Virus record (IMG/VR): IMGVR_UViG_3300042523_001092
Location: 1 to 51,372 of that record
From: a virus
Strand: one strand, 5' to 3'
DNA length: 51,372 bases
This document shows positions 42,344 to 49,977 of this stretch, piece after piece. The notes under the pieces are model-generated. The model made no database searches. It was given only the letters and a program-made list of their open reading frames with translations, and was not told the DNA's origin. The first letter of the stretch is position 1; each line of letters begins with the position of its first letter. A program made the position numbers and the translations under genes.

Positions 42344-43899
42344 AAATAAGTAAAGTAATTTTTGGGTTAGACGATAATCCAATATATGCTGATTTTTGGC
42401 CAATACAGGCTAAATTGGTTAGAGAAGTTTTAAAAGCAGAACCCGTATTATTTCACATTACGAATGAAGATAGCGACTTTTACAAAGATGCACATGGAGG
42501 AATAGTTAAAAAGATAAACAAAAATAATTGCTCAGATATTATAACTTCATTTCAAAGTCAGGTGGTTCGTATGTATGCCACAAAATACTTCCCTGATGAA
42601 ATTTGCTTAACCGCAGATATTGATATGTTGATGATAAGCGAAGATTATTTCGTAAAGCAAATAGAAAACATTGACGATGAGTCTTTAATTATTATGGATT
42701 CCAAGGCTTATGATTTAGAAAGAATTGAGTGCCAAAATCACAATGAATCATGTGAAAACAGATATCCAATTTGTTATATTATAGGCAAAGGAAAAAATTT
42801 CAATAAAGTATTAAACACTGATAGGAGTTTTGAAGAATATGTTGATGCATTACAAAAACTTAATTTGGGGTGGGGGACAGATGAATTATATTTCGGTGAC
42901 AAAGTAGATAATACTAATCACGGAATAAATGTTGTTAAATTAGTTAGAAATTGGACAACTCCGTGGAAATCGGAAAAAAGAATCGATAGACATAATTTTC
43001 CTACAGCAAATCTAAATTCTATTTTAATAGAGTCTCAGAAGAGAGACGGTATTTATGACATTGACAAACTAAAATCAGGATATTACATCGATGCGCATTG
43101 TCCTAGGACATATAATGATTATAAAAAAGAAATAAACGAATTAGTAGATATAATACTAAAAAACAAACCTATGAACATAGAAAATTTTGAATGGGGTTGG
43201 ATGGATGAACCTTCTAATGTATATCACATTTACCCTGACGGTTCTCATAAACACATGGGCCAATATCACAAAGAATCATTAACCAAAGAAATATTCATCG
43301 ACAAATGTTATGAAAGATTTTTTGAAGTAGAAAAAGATGATATAGTAGTCGACATCGGAGCCAGTGTAGGACCTTTTACATACTCAATTCTACACAAAAA
43401 ACCCAAACATGTTTTTTGTTTTGAGCCTAGCGAAAGAGAATTTAAAATCTTAGTTAAGAATATCATTGGTAGTCCCGCAACTCCTATCAATAAAGGCATA
43501 TCTAGTGTAAATTCCACAGTAGAAAATGACCATCTATTCGGCGGAGAAAGCTCAATGGAAGCTATTACATTTCAAAAATTCATAGAATTATACAGTATAG
43601 AAAAAATTGATTTTTTGAAAGTAGACTGTGAAGGAGGAGAATTTGATATTTTTACACAGGAAAATCTAGAATGGATTAAAAATAATGTGAAAAAAATAAC
43701 AGGCGAGTGGCATATACGTCTACATAATCATGATTATGTTGAAAAGTTCAGATTTTTTAGAGATGTATTTTTAAAAGAATTCCCAAATCATGAAGTCTAT
43801 TCTATAGATAATGTCAACATCAAATGGGATTTGTGGAATGAACATTTTTTAGAACACTACAAACAAGTTATTATTCACATAGATAACCGCAAAGACTAG
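42340..43899 (+). CDS. fusion: glycosyltransferase-like domain + FkbM methyltransferase
   Basis: A 519-residue two-domain protein. Residues about 1-270 resemble a GT-A sugar transferase: KISKVIFGLDDNPIYADFWP and CLTADIDMLMIS with a D-x-D. Residues about 285-519 are a FkbM methyltransferase with VVDIGASVGPFTYSIL (SAM motif), CFEPSEREF and IDFLKVDCEGGEFDIF. A single enzyme could both add and methylate a sugar. Last gene of the second sugar island. Confidence 0.82.
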   Translation: MKISKVIFGLDDNPIYADFWPIQAKLVREVLKAEPVLFHITNEDSDFYKDAHGGIVKKINKNNCSDIITSFQSQVVRMYATKYFPDEICLTADIDMLMISEDYFVKQIENIDDESLIIMDSKAYDLERIECQNHNESCENRYPICYIIGKGKNFNKVLNTDRSFEEYVDALQKLNLGWGTDELYFGDKVDNTNHGINVVKLVRNWTTPWKSEKRIDRHNFPTANLNSILIESQKRDGIYDIDKLKSGYYIDAHCPRTYNDYKKEINELVDIILKNKPMNIENFEWGWMDEPSNVYHIYPDGSHKHMGQYHKESLTKEIFIDKCYERFFEVEKDDIVVDIGASVGPFTYSILHKKPKHVFCFEPSEREFKILVKNIIGSPATPINKGISSVNSTVENDHLFGGESSMEAITFQKFIELYSIEKIDFLKVDCEGGEFDIFTQENLEWIKNNVKKITGEWHIRLHNHDYVEKFRFFRDVFLKEFPNHEVYSIDNVNIKWDLWNEHFLEHYKQVIIHIDNRKD

Positions 43900-43907
43900 A
43901 CTGTAGA

Positions 43908-43915
43908 TATATAAA
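43908..43915 (+). promoter_or_regulatory. TATATAAA box before second fibre gene
   Basis: TATATAAA lies 13 nt before the ATG at 43929. Flanking TGTAGA (43902-43907) and TCTACA (43921-43926) form a small inverted repeat around it. Same box family as elsewhere. Confidence 0.4.
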
Positions 43916-43928
43916 AAAAATCTACACA

Positions 43929-44540
43929 ATGTCCCAAAGATCTAGAAGTTTTCTAAAACAAAGATTCGAAACAGGAGATAAACCTCTTGCTGATGATTAC
44001 TCAGATTGGTTAGACTCCAATCTAATTAAAGGAGAAGACTCTGTTGGCGATCTAGTAGATGTAGATTTGACAGGTATTTCTGTGGGAGAAGTTTTACAAT
44101 GGGATGGAACTAAATTTGTTAGATCTAATATAGCAGGAACTTCAGGTTCTTCAGGAACTAGCGGAACTAGCGGAACTAACGGTACTTCCGGTACAAACGG
44201 CACTTCTGGTACAAACGGAACTTCTGGGACTTCGGGAGCAACCGGAGCACCTGGAACTTCGGGATCATCTGGAACTAGTGGATCCGGGACAAGTGGATCT
44301 TCGGGATCTTCTGGTACGAGTGGAAGTACTCCTACATATACAAAAATATTTGAACAAATCTATTTAACGGGTTTAGGAGCACCTTACAACTTACCAGCTA
44401 TTGGACCTGATCCATTAGCACCTTATAGTATTAGATATGTACCTGATCCTAGCGTAGGAAACATAATGTTCTGGGCAGTCGTTACTGACAATCCATCACC
44501 CAATACTATTGTCTTTAAACTCTATCCTACTTCTCCCTAA
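43929..44540 (+). CDS. second fibre-like protein with Gly-Ser/Thr/Asn array
   Basis: A 203-residue protein. The N-terminal domain (about 1-68) contains KQRFETGDKPLADDYSDWLD and VDLTGISVGEVLQWDGTKF, which look like the attachment domains of Bacteroidota phage fibres. Residues about 70-133 are G-x-y triplets (GTS, GSS, GTN, GAT, GAP), with one register break (GSGTS). Residues about 134-203 are a small beta-rich, Pro-rich end. Probably a short fibre or whisker. The array is again nearly all Ser/Thr at variable positions. Confidence 0.78.
   Translation: MSQRSRSFLKQRFETGDKPLADDYSDWLDSNLIKGEDSVGDLVDVDLTGISVGEVLQWDGTKFVRSNIAGTSGSSGTSGTSGTNGTSGTNGTSGTNGTSGTSGATGAPGTSGSSGTSGSGTSGSSGSSGTSGSTPTYTKIFEQIYLTGLGAPYNLPAIGPDPLAPYSIRYVPDPSVGNIMFWAVVTDNPSPNTIVFKLYPTSP
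44136..44327 (+). repeat. Gly-Thr-Ser / Gly-Thr-Asn coding repeat
   Basis: Nine-base triplet-codon repeats encode about 64 residues of G-T-S, G-S-S and G-T-N. The pattern is more varied at synonymous positions than the array at 237-743, so it looks older. Confidence 0.85.
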
Positions 44541-44558
44541 ACCTTTTTCTTTCTCTAA

Positions 44559-44566
44559 TATATAAA
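44559..44566 (+). promoter_or_regulatory. TATATAAA box with long leader
   Basis: TATATAAA lies about 90 nt before the ATG at 44656, so unlike other occurrences it would give a long 5' leader containing the inverted repeat and a GTAGC/GCTAC hairpin (about 44614-44631). Confidence 0.35.
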
Positions 44567-44570
44567 CTAC

Positions 44571-44584
44571 ATAGAGCCCTTCTA
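44571..44584 (+). repeat. left copy of 14-bp inverted repeat
   Basis: ATAGAGCCCTTCTA is the exact reverse complement of TAGAAGGGCTCTAT at 45408-45421. The two copies flank the zinc-ribbon gene. Alone, the left copy can form a weak five-pair hairpin. Confidence 0.85.
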
Positions 44585-44655
44585 ATGTTTGTCTTGGGTT
44601 TACAGCCCTAGAGTAGCTCCAACAAGCTACAAAAAGATTAACAAAAAGAAAAAAT

Positions 44656-45402
44656 ATGAAATCAAACACCTCTGCGCATATTGCGCTCAACCGAAATCGT
44701 CTTCGTTCGTACGAAAAATCAGTCTATCTGAAAGATGGCAGTAATTTTGAAATCGAACTATTCAATGGTGAAACTGTAAATGTTCTCGCCAAAATTTGGC
44801 TAAACGGAAATCTCATTAGCAATTCAGGTTTAATTCTAAAACCTGGGCAAAGATTCTTTCTTGACAGATTTATCGACACTAACAATAAGTTTCTCTTTGA
44901 GACTTATAAAGTCGATGCTTCAATCGAGACGGCATCAGCTATTGCGAACAATGGGCTGATAAGGGTTGAATTTTTTAGAGAACAACAACTTACAGTTCCT
45001 AAATGGTCTACTGGAATAGATTGGACATACAAACCAACTTACACATACGGAACAGGAACTCCGTATATTCCAGTTACTCACCCAGACCCCAACAACATCC
45101 AGTTTTTTTCAAATGCTAATATAGCAACCTCGGTAGCTGGATCATTCACAACTACAGTTTCTAATACATGTAGCCTAGAAACCGGTAGAGTAGAAATGGG
45201 AGAATCCTCTGATCAGTCATTTGGAGTTAGTAACATGAATTTTGATACTTTTTATTTTCAGAGTTCAGAGTGGAAAATTTTACCTGAATCTACTAAACCA
45301 GTGGAAGTTTCTAAGATTAGAAATTATTGTTCTGATTGTGGAACTCGTGTTAAAAAACAAACTTGGAAATTCTGCCCTAGCTGCGGAGAAAAATTAGATT
45401 AA
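44656..45402 (+). CDS. structural-like protein with C-terminal zinc ribbon
   Basis: A 248-residue protein. The N-terminal part (about 10-115) is beta-rich with FEIELFNGETVNVLAKIWLN and KPGQRFFLDRF, resembling virion decoration or baseplate-like beta domains. After a Thr/Tyr/Pro-rich linker and a second small beta part comes a zinc ribbon at about 226-245 with C-x2-C-x11-C-x2-C (CSDCG ... CPSCG). Its gene is flanked by a perfect 14-bp inverted repeat. Virion protein or DNA/RNA-binding regulator; uncertain. Confidence 0.7.
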   Translation: MKSNTSAHIALNRNRLRSYEKSVYLKDGSNFEIELFNGETVNVLAKIWLNGNLISNSGLILKPGQRFFLDRFIDTNNKFLFETYKVDASIETASAIANNGLIRVEFFREQQLTVPKWSTGIDWTYKPTYTYGTGTPYIPVTHPDPNNIQFFSNANIATSVAGSFTTTVSNTCSLETGRVEMGESSDQSFGVSNMNFDTFYFQSSEWKILPESTKPVEVSKIRNYCSDCGTRVKKQTWKFCPSCGEKLD

Positions 45403-45405
45403 ACA

Positions 45406-45428
45406 AATAGAAGGGCTCTATTTTTTGT
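45406..45428 (+). terminator. weak intrinsic terminator-like hairpin
   Basis: AATAGA and TCTATT form a six-pair stem around AGGGC, followed by TTTTG. Weak on its own, but the loop and stem can also pair with the left inverted-repeat copy in the leader. Confidence 0.45.
45408..45421 (+). repeat. right copy of 14-bp inverted repeat
   Basis: TAGAAGGGCTCTAT, exact inverse of 44571-44584, starts 5 nt after the zinc-ribbon stop codon and runs straight into a T tract. Confidence 0.85.
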
Positions 45429-45456
45429 TTTCGATTTTTTTAATTAAATTTATAAT

Positions 45457-45753
45457 ATGCCAAAACTTATCAAAATACACCCAGACGGTAGAGAAGAATT
45501 TAAAGAGCAGGGTGGTCGCATTCAAGCAATAGCTTGGAATGAAGATGGAACCTTTAAAGAAATTGTAGATCACAAACCCGTAGTCGGATGTTCTCTTTTA
45601 GTAGGTTCAGTTACCGCAAGATCTTATTCCAATCAAGATTATTGGTTGACTACTAAAGTCACAGAAATTATTGAAGAAAAAAAGAATGAAGAAGGACTAT
45701 TAGAATTTGTCAGATTCAAAACTCAAAACTCAGAATATATTGTAAGAGAGTGA
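45457..45753 (+). CDS. small hypothetical protein
   Basis: A 98-residue protein, beta-rich at the start (KIHPDGREEFKEQGGRIQAI) and with a SARS-like S-V-T-A-R-S-Y-S segment in the middle; ends FVRFKTQNSEYIVRE. No family recognised. Overlaps the HAD gene by 4 nt (GTGA). Confidence 0.6.
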   Translation: MPKLIKIHPDGREEFKEQGGRIQAIAWNEDGTFKEIVDHKPVVGCSLLVGSVTARSYSNQDYWLTTKVTEIIEEKKNEEGLLEFVRFKTQNSEYIVRE

Positions 45754-46316
45754 AAGTAATATTTTTAGATCATGATGGTGTAATCTGTTTATCCACAGAG
45801 TGGGGTAATAGATTTAAGAAACAAAATAAGTGGGGTGGTCGTAAATTATCTATGACCACATTAGAAATGCCGGTTGAGTACCGGTTTGATAATTTTAATC
45901 AAAAGGCTGTTAAAGTTCTAAATGAAATCTTAGAAAAAACAGGAGCAGAGATTGTAGTAAGCTCTGATTGGAAACTTTGGGCAACTTGCGAAGAAATGGG
46001 AGAGTACTATGAGTCAAAGGGTATTATTAAAAAACCGATTGCTCTTACACCAAATTTAGGTCAGTGTACGTGGTATAATAATTGGATCTGGTCACCTGAG
46101 TGGGATTTAGAAATGACACGAGTAATCGAAATTAAACAATACTTGCATGACCATCCGGAAATTACACATTGGGTTTCAATTGATGACTTGAACATGGGTA
46201 AAACTGGCGAGGATTGGAAAGACTGGGGTTTAGATAATTTTGTTTTAACCCCGTCATCAGTTGAAGGTATTAAACAATCTGGAATTAAAGATAAAATTTT
46301 AAAATTTCTATTATGA
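45750..46316 (+). CDS. HAD-like phosphatase (RNA-repair HAD-like)
   Basis: A 188-residue protein starting at GTG 45750. IFLDHDGVI carries the D-x-D-G-V nucleophile motif (Asp7, Asp9), IVVSSDWK the Ser/Thr motif II, and SIDDLNMG the acidic motif IV. The W-rich sequence and order resemble the HAD domain found in multidomain RNA repair proteins. It could act as a nucleic-acid-end or nucleotide phosphatase; exact substrate unknown. Overlaps the cupin gene by 4 nt. Confidence 0.82.
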   Translation: MKVIFLDHDGVICLSTEWGNRFKKQNKWGGRKLSMTTLEMPVEYRFDNFNQKAVKVLNEILEKTGAEIVVSSDWKLWATCEEMGEYYESKGIIKKPIALTPNLGQCTWYNNWIWSPEWDLEMTRVIEIKQYLHDHPEITHWVSIDDLNMGKTGEDWKDWGLDNFVLTPSSVEGIKQSGIKDKILKFLL

Positions 46317-46690
46317 GAGAAAAACCTGTAGTAACCTGTGGATGTCAAGTACCGAAGGGTTGGGGAGAAGAGCTAATCATTGAAAATAACGAGCTCTATT
46401 GTGGAAAGCTTTTGATATTTAAAGCTGGTTGCAAGTTTTCAATGCACTATCACATGATCAAAGACGAAACTTGGTATGTGGATAAAGGAGAATTCATCTA
46501 TCGATGGATTGATACTGAAAGCGCAGAAACTGTAGAAGTTAAACTTAAACCCGGTGATGTAGTAAGACAAAAACCTGGACAACCTCACCAGTTAGAAGCT
46601 CTTACTGATGGTGTAGTCTTTGAAGTTTCTACTCAACATTTCGATTCAGATTCTTATCGAGTATGGAAGGGAGATTCCCAAATAAAATAA
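46313..46690 (+). CDS. cupin-domain protein
   Basis: A 125-residue single cupin with FSMHYHMIKDETWYVDKGEF (about 42-61, metal-type H-x-H...E) and GDVVRQKPGQPHQLEA (second motif with G-x(5)-P-x-x-x-H). Length and order resemble the cupin domain of mannose-6-phosphate isomerase / GDP-mannose pyrophosphorylase type proteins, which feed GDP-mannose, the substrate of Gmd. That link is suggestive only; many cupins have other roles. Confidence 0.82.
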   Translation: MREKPVVTCGCQVPKGWGEELIIENNELYCGKLLIFKAGCKFSMHYHMIKDETWYVDKGEFIYRWIDTESAETVEVKLKPGDVVRQKPGQPHQLEALTDGVVFEVSTQHFDSDSYRVWKGDSQIK

Positions 46691-46693
46691 AGT

Positions 46694-47500
46694 ATGATAA
46701 AAAGTATATTAAGCATAGGAGATGTTCACGGTCTTTCGAATTGGAAAGATTTTATATTCAGCGGCGGATATGAGAAATGGAGATCTGACCAAGATCATTC
46801 GGTAATCAAGCATGACAAAATTATCTTCGTCGGAGACTATTTTGATTCTTTCACGGTTTCAAATGCTGAAATGAAGCATAACATAATGGAGATTATTCAT
46901 CTGAAAGAGACTTTAGGCGATAAAGTAGTTCTCTTGTTGGGAAATCATGATATTCACTATATTGATAAGAAATATCGCTGTAGTGGAATAAGACCTGAGA
47001 TGTGGTTTGATTTTAATGAAATTATGAGAATGAATTCTCATCTTTTTCAAGCTGCATATCAACACGAAGATATTTTATGGAGTCATGCAGGACTGACTCG
47101 CGGAAGCTGGGAAATTTATAAAAGATTTCTAGATGAAGAGGGTATCGGATACGAAAACTACGCAGATGCTCTTAATATTCTCTATAAGATGAATTATGAA
47201 CCTATCTTTTATGCAGGATATGGTAGAGGTGGTTCAAGCAGAAATCCTGGAATTTTCTGGGCAGACAAAAGAGAATTGATAAACGATCCTGAAGTAGTTT
47301 CGCAAGTTGTAGGACATACTCCAGTCTCTGATATTGAAATTCATATAGCTGGAACCCATAGATCAAACAGCGGGAACCAAGTAGTTTGTCATCTCGCCTT
47401 TATCGACTGTGTGGAGAGAGGATCTAAATCTCCCTATGCAATTGATTTTAATGGAAAACCTCAAAAGAGATCCTTAAAGAGGATGAGGTATGATAAATAA
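46694..47500 (+). CDS. calcineurin-like metallophosphoesterase
   Basis: A 268-residue protein with the complete metallophosphatase set: SIGDVHG (about 6-12), FVGDYFDSF (about 45), LLGNHDIHY (about 82), WSHAGLTRG and VVGHTPVSDIE. The length and motif spacing fit Ser/Thr protein phosphatases or diadenosine-tetraphosphatase-like phage enzymes. Substrate unknown. Confidence 0.9.
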   Translation: MIKSILSIGDVHGLSNWKDFIFSGGYEKWRSDQDHSVIKHDKIIFVGDYFDSFTVSNAEMKHNIMEIIHLKETLGDKVVLLLGNHDIHYIDKKYRCSGIRPEMWFDFNEIMRMNSHLFQAAYQHEDILWSHAGLTRGSWEIYKRFLDEEGIGYENYADALNILYKMNYEPIFYAGYGRGGSSRNPGIFWADKRELINDPEVVSQVVGHTPVSDIEIHIAGTHRSNSGNQVVCHLAFIDCVERGSKSPYAIDFNGKPQKRSLKRMRYDK

Positions 47501-47503
47501 AAC

Positions 47504-47665
47504 ATGAAAGACAAACTGCTCAAATTAGCAAAAGGAAGAGAAAGAGATTCCGCTAAGGAGCAGGGTTTTTTTGACGGTCGATTCAGACCCAGGGTTATAA
47601 AAGACAAAAAGAAAGAAAAGTCCCGAAAAAAGTCTCGAGAAAGGATTAAATTCTGGGATATTTAA
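47504..47665 (+). CDS. small basic protein
   Basis: A 53-residue protein from ATG 47504: KDKLLKLAKGRERDS, then GFFDGRFRPRVIKDKKKEK and a basic end with FWDI. It starts 3 nt after the previous stop and fills most of the 215-nt gap before the T9SS-tagged protein. Strong positive charge suggests nucleic-acid binding. No family known. Confidence 0.65.
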   Translation: MKDKLLKLAKGRERDSAKEQGFFDGRFRPRVIKDKKKEKSRKKSRERIKFWDI

Positions 47666-47715
47666 AGCAATAATTTTCACTCTCCAAAGATAAATAAAAA
47701 AAAATCTTGGGGAAG

Positions 47716-49629
47716 ATGAAAAAATTACTTACAGCTGTAACTGTACTATTTATGAGTGCAATGTCATTTGCACAAACTCTCCCAACTCCTTCTTCGGGAG
47801 TATGGGCGTTAATCGACACAAGCTACAATATTGGTAGCGTTTCTGCCGGTGAAACAAAAGCTAAAATTCACTACGGAAATTCCACAACATCAAAAATCAC
47901 AGCTCTTCAATTTAGAATTGCTTATGATCGGAATGCATTTGACGGTGGAACTCCAATAGTTAGTTTATTGTTAAATTCCAGCACACACTTTAGTAATCAG
48001 AATGTTGATACTGCAAATTCTGTAATTACTCTTACTGTATCTTACACCGGAAGTAGCAGCACATATTCTATTCCTAACGGAGAAATTTTTGAAATTACTT
48101 TCAAACACTCTTCTAATTTCCAGAATTATATTGATGGAACTATTGCAGATCTAGAATTCTCTGCTACTTCAAGTTTTCCGAGATATGCTTCTTTAGTAAC
48201 TGCTATCGATACTACTCTAGGAGCTCACAGCTACGGTGGTGAATTCATCAAGCAGTCACTTACATTTAAAGGTAAACTGGCTAACGTAACAGGATCAGCA
48301 ACTAAGAATGTAATTGTAGCTCTGGAAAGAAAACCAAAAACTGGAAGTACCTGGTCTCAAGTAGCTCTTGATACTACAGGAACTGATGGCAGATTCGCAT
48401 TTAACAAAGTAGCTCTGGATACTACTTACTATGATGCCAGAATGTACATCAAGGGAGATACTCTATCATACGGAAACATTGTATCTACTGCAGATGCACA
48501 GAAAATTAATAGATTCGTTCTTGGTCTAGATCAACCTACCGGATTTGATTATTATTCTGCAGACATTAACGGATCTAATAATATCACAATATCAGATGTA
48601 TATGGAGTATTTGGTAGAGTAGCAGGTAGATTTACTGGATGGGCTAATTCAGTTAAAGATGTTTTATTCTTTAGTCAATCTGAATACAGCACTATCAACG
48701 GTTCAAGCACCAACTATAGATCTTCTATCTCTGGCGCAACTAATCTTGCATTTGTGATTACCGGATCTGGAAAAGATTCAGTTACATTCTATGTGTTGGC
48801 TCCTGGTGATGCTAACGGTACTGGATTCAAAATGGCCAGAACAGTTCCTATTAAAATTACTAATCCAAACAATGCTAACAACTATATCATAGATCAAACT
48901 GTAGAGTACGATATAATTGGTCTAAAAACTATGGAAGTTAACATGCCATCAATAAAGGTTGAAGAAGGAAACTTGGTGAATATTCCAGTTAAAGTAAAAA
49001 CTGAAAATGAATTAGGTGCCCTCCAATTAGCTATCAAATATGATAAAGATCTTCTTGAATTTAGAAGTATTATTGGTAGCGAGCAATCAAGTAAATGGAT
49101 GACATTTTTTAACCCAGCCGATGGTGTTGTAGAATGGGGTGGATATGAAACTCAGAGCGGAGAGAATAATTTAAAAAATGATGATCACGCAATAACTCTT
49201 CAGTTTTATGCTATCAAACCAAAAAACGAATGGGGTAAATCTCCATTATATGTTACTCGTAAATTTGCAGGTGATAGATTAGCCAAAGATATGGTAATTA
49301 CACCAACTGATGGCAGAGTAGAAGTTTTAAGGATTAGTCCAGTTGACAATCCCTTTGTTAATACTGATAAGGCGAACATCAGACTGTTTCCTAATCCGGT
49401 TGCTGATATAGCAACTGTACAATTTAACATCACAGAACAAAGCGATGTTAGTGTTGCATTTTATGATTTTATGGGAATTAGAAGAGTTCAAGTAGTTCAA
49501 CAAAATATGCCAGCGGGAGCATATCAATATAGAGTTGATTTATCAGGTCTAATCGATGGAATGTATTATGTAGTTCTTGAAACTAATAACGAAGCTATTG
49601 CTGCAAAAGCAATCGTAGCAGAGCAATAA
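47716..49629 (+). CDS. secreted multidomain protein with T9SS C-terminal sorting domain
   Basis: A 637-residue protein from ATG 47716; a TTG at 47707 is in frame but the ATG gives a clean signal peptide (KKLLTAVTVLFMSAMSFA, cleavage before Gln). Then: a cohesin-like beta domain (about 20-160), a prealbumin-like fold (about 172-235), a dockerin-like segment (about 243-292, with STADAQKINRFVLG and SADINGSNNITISDV), a linker, a second cohesin-like domain (about 400-540, with VEEGNLVNIPVKVKTENELG), and a classic T9SS type A sorting domain (about 555-637) with LFPNPVADIATVQFNI and a late LSGLIDGMYYVVLET. This is the domain that directs cargo through the Bacteroidota type IX secretion system to the cell surface. 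In a phage it implies use of host T9SS or capture from a host. Confidence 0.85.
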   Translation: MKKLLTAVTVLFMSAMSFAQTLPTPSSGVWALIDTSYNIGSVSAGETKAKIHYGNSTTSKITALQFRIAYDRNAFDGGTPIVSLLLNSSTHFSNQNVDTANSVITLTVSYTGSSSTYSIPNGEIFEITFKHSSNFQNYIDGTIADLEFSATSSFPRYASLVTAIDTTLGAHSYGGEFIKQSLTFKGKLANVTGSATKNVIVALERKPKTGSTWSQVALDTTGTDGRFAFNKVALDTTYYDARMYIKGDTLSYGNIVSTADAQKINRFVLGLDQPTGFDYYSADINGSNNITISDVYGVFGRVAGRFTGWANSVKDVLFFSQSEYSTINGSSTNYRSSISGATNLAFVITGSGKDSVTFYVLAPGDANGTGFKMARTVPIKITNPNNANNYIIDQTVEYDIIGLKTMEVNMPSIKVEEGNLVNIPVKVKTENELGALQLAIKYDKDLLEFRSIIGSEQSSKWMTFFNPADGVVEWGGYETQSGENNLKNDDHAITLQFYAIKPKNEWGKSPLYVTRKFAGDRLAKDMVITPTDGRVEVLRISPVDNPFVNTDKANIRLFPNPVADIATVQFNITEQSDVSVAFYDFMGIRRVQVVQQNMPAGAYQYRVDLSGLIDGMYYVVLETNNEAIAAKAIVAEQ

Positions 49630-49653
49630 ACAAACCAAAAAAACAAATAAATT

Positions 49654-49977
49654 ATGTCAGAAGAACTAGAAACAAATGATGGTTCATGGTCTGGTCTTAA
49701 AAAGACTATCATTGCAGCCATCACAACAGCAGTAACTGCAGGAGGAGCATGGTTTACTTCAACGCTATTCAGCAGTGAAAGTGAAGAAGCTCCTAAAACT
49801 GAAGTAGCTGCTCCAGCACCCGCTCCAGTTATCAACTTAAGTGTTGATAACTCTTCACAGAACAATTCATCAAATAATGGTGGAGGAACGAAGGTGGTTG
49901 AGAGAGTAGTTGAAAAGCCAGTTCCAACTCCAGCGAAATCTGAAAAGAAAAGCGAAACTGAAGATGCGCCTTGGTAA
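49654..49977 (+). CDS. small single-pass membrane protein with Ala/Pro-rich tail
   Basis: A 107-residue protein with an acidic N-terminus, one hydrophobic segment (about 17-40, IIAAITTAVTAGGAWFTSTL), then an Ala/Pro/Val and Ser/Asn-rich low-complexity region (PAPAPVINLSVDNSSQNNSS) and a Lys/Glu end. Topology resembles spanin-like or holin-like small proteins, but no lipobox or lytic motif is seen. Overlaps the next gene by 14 nt. Confidence 0.6.
   Translation: MSEELETNDGSWSGLKKTIIAAITTAVTAGGAWFTSTLFSSESEEAPKTEVAAPAPAPVINLSVDNSSQNNSSNNGGGTKVVERVVEKPVPTPAKSEKKSETEDAPW

Noticed and set aside
49910-49963. Longer N-terminus for the CsgG-like protein
   Set aside because: Would hide the lipoprotein signal behind 18 basic residues overlapping the previous gene.
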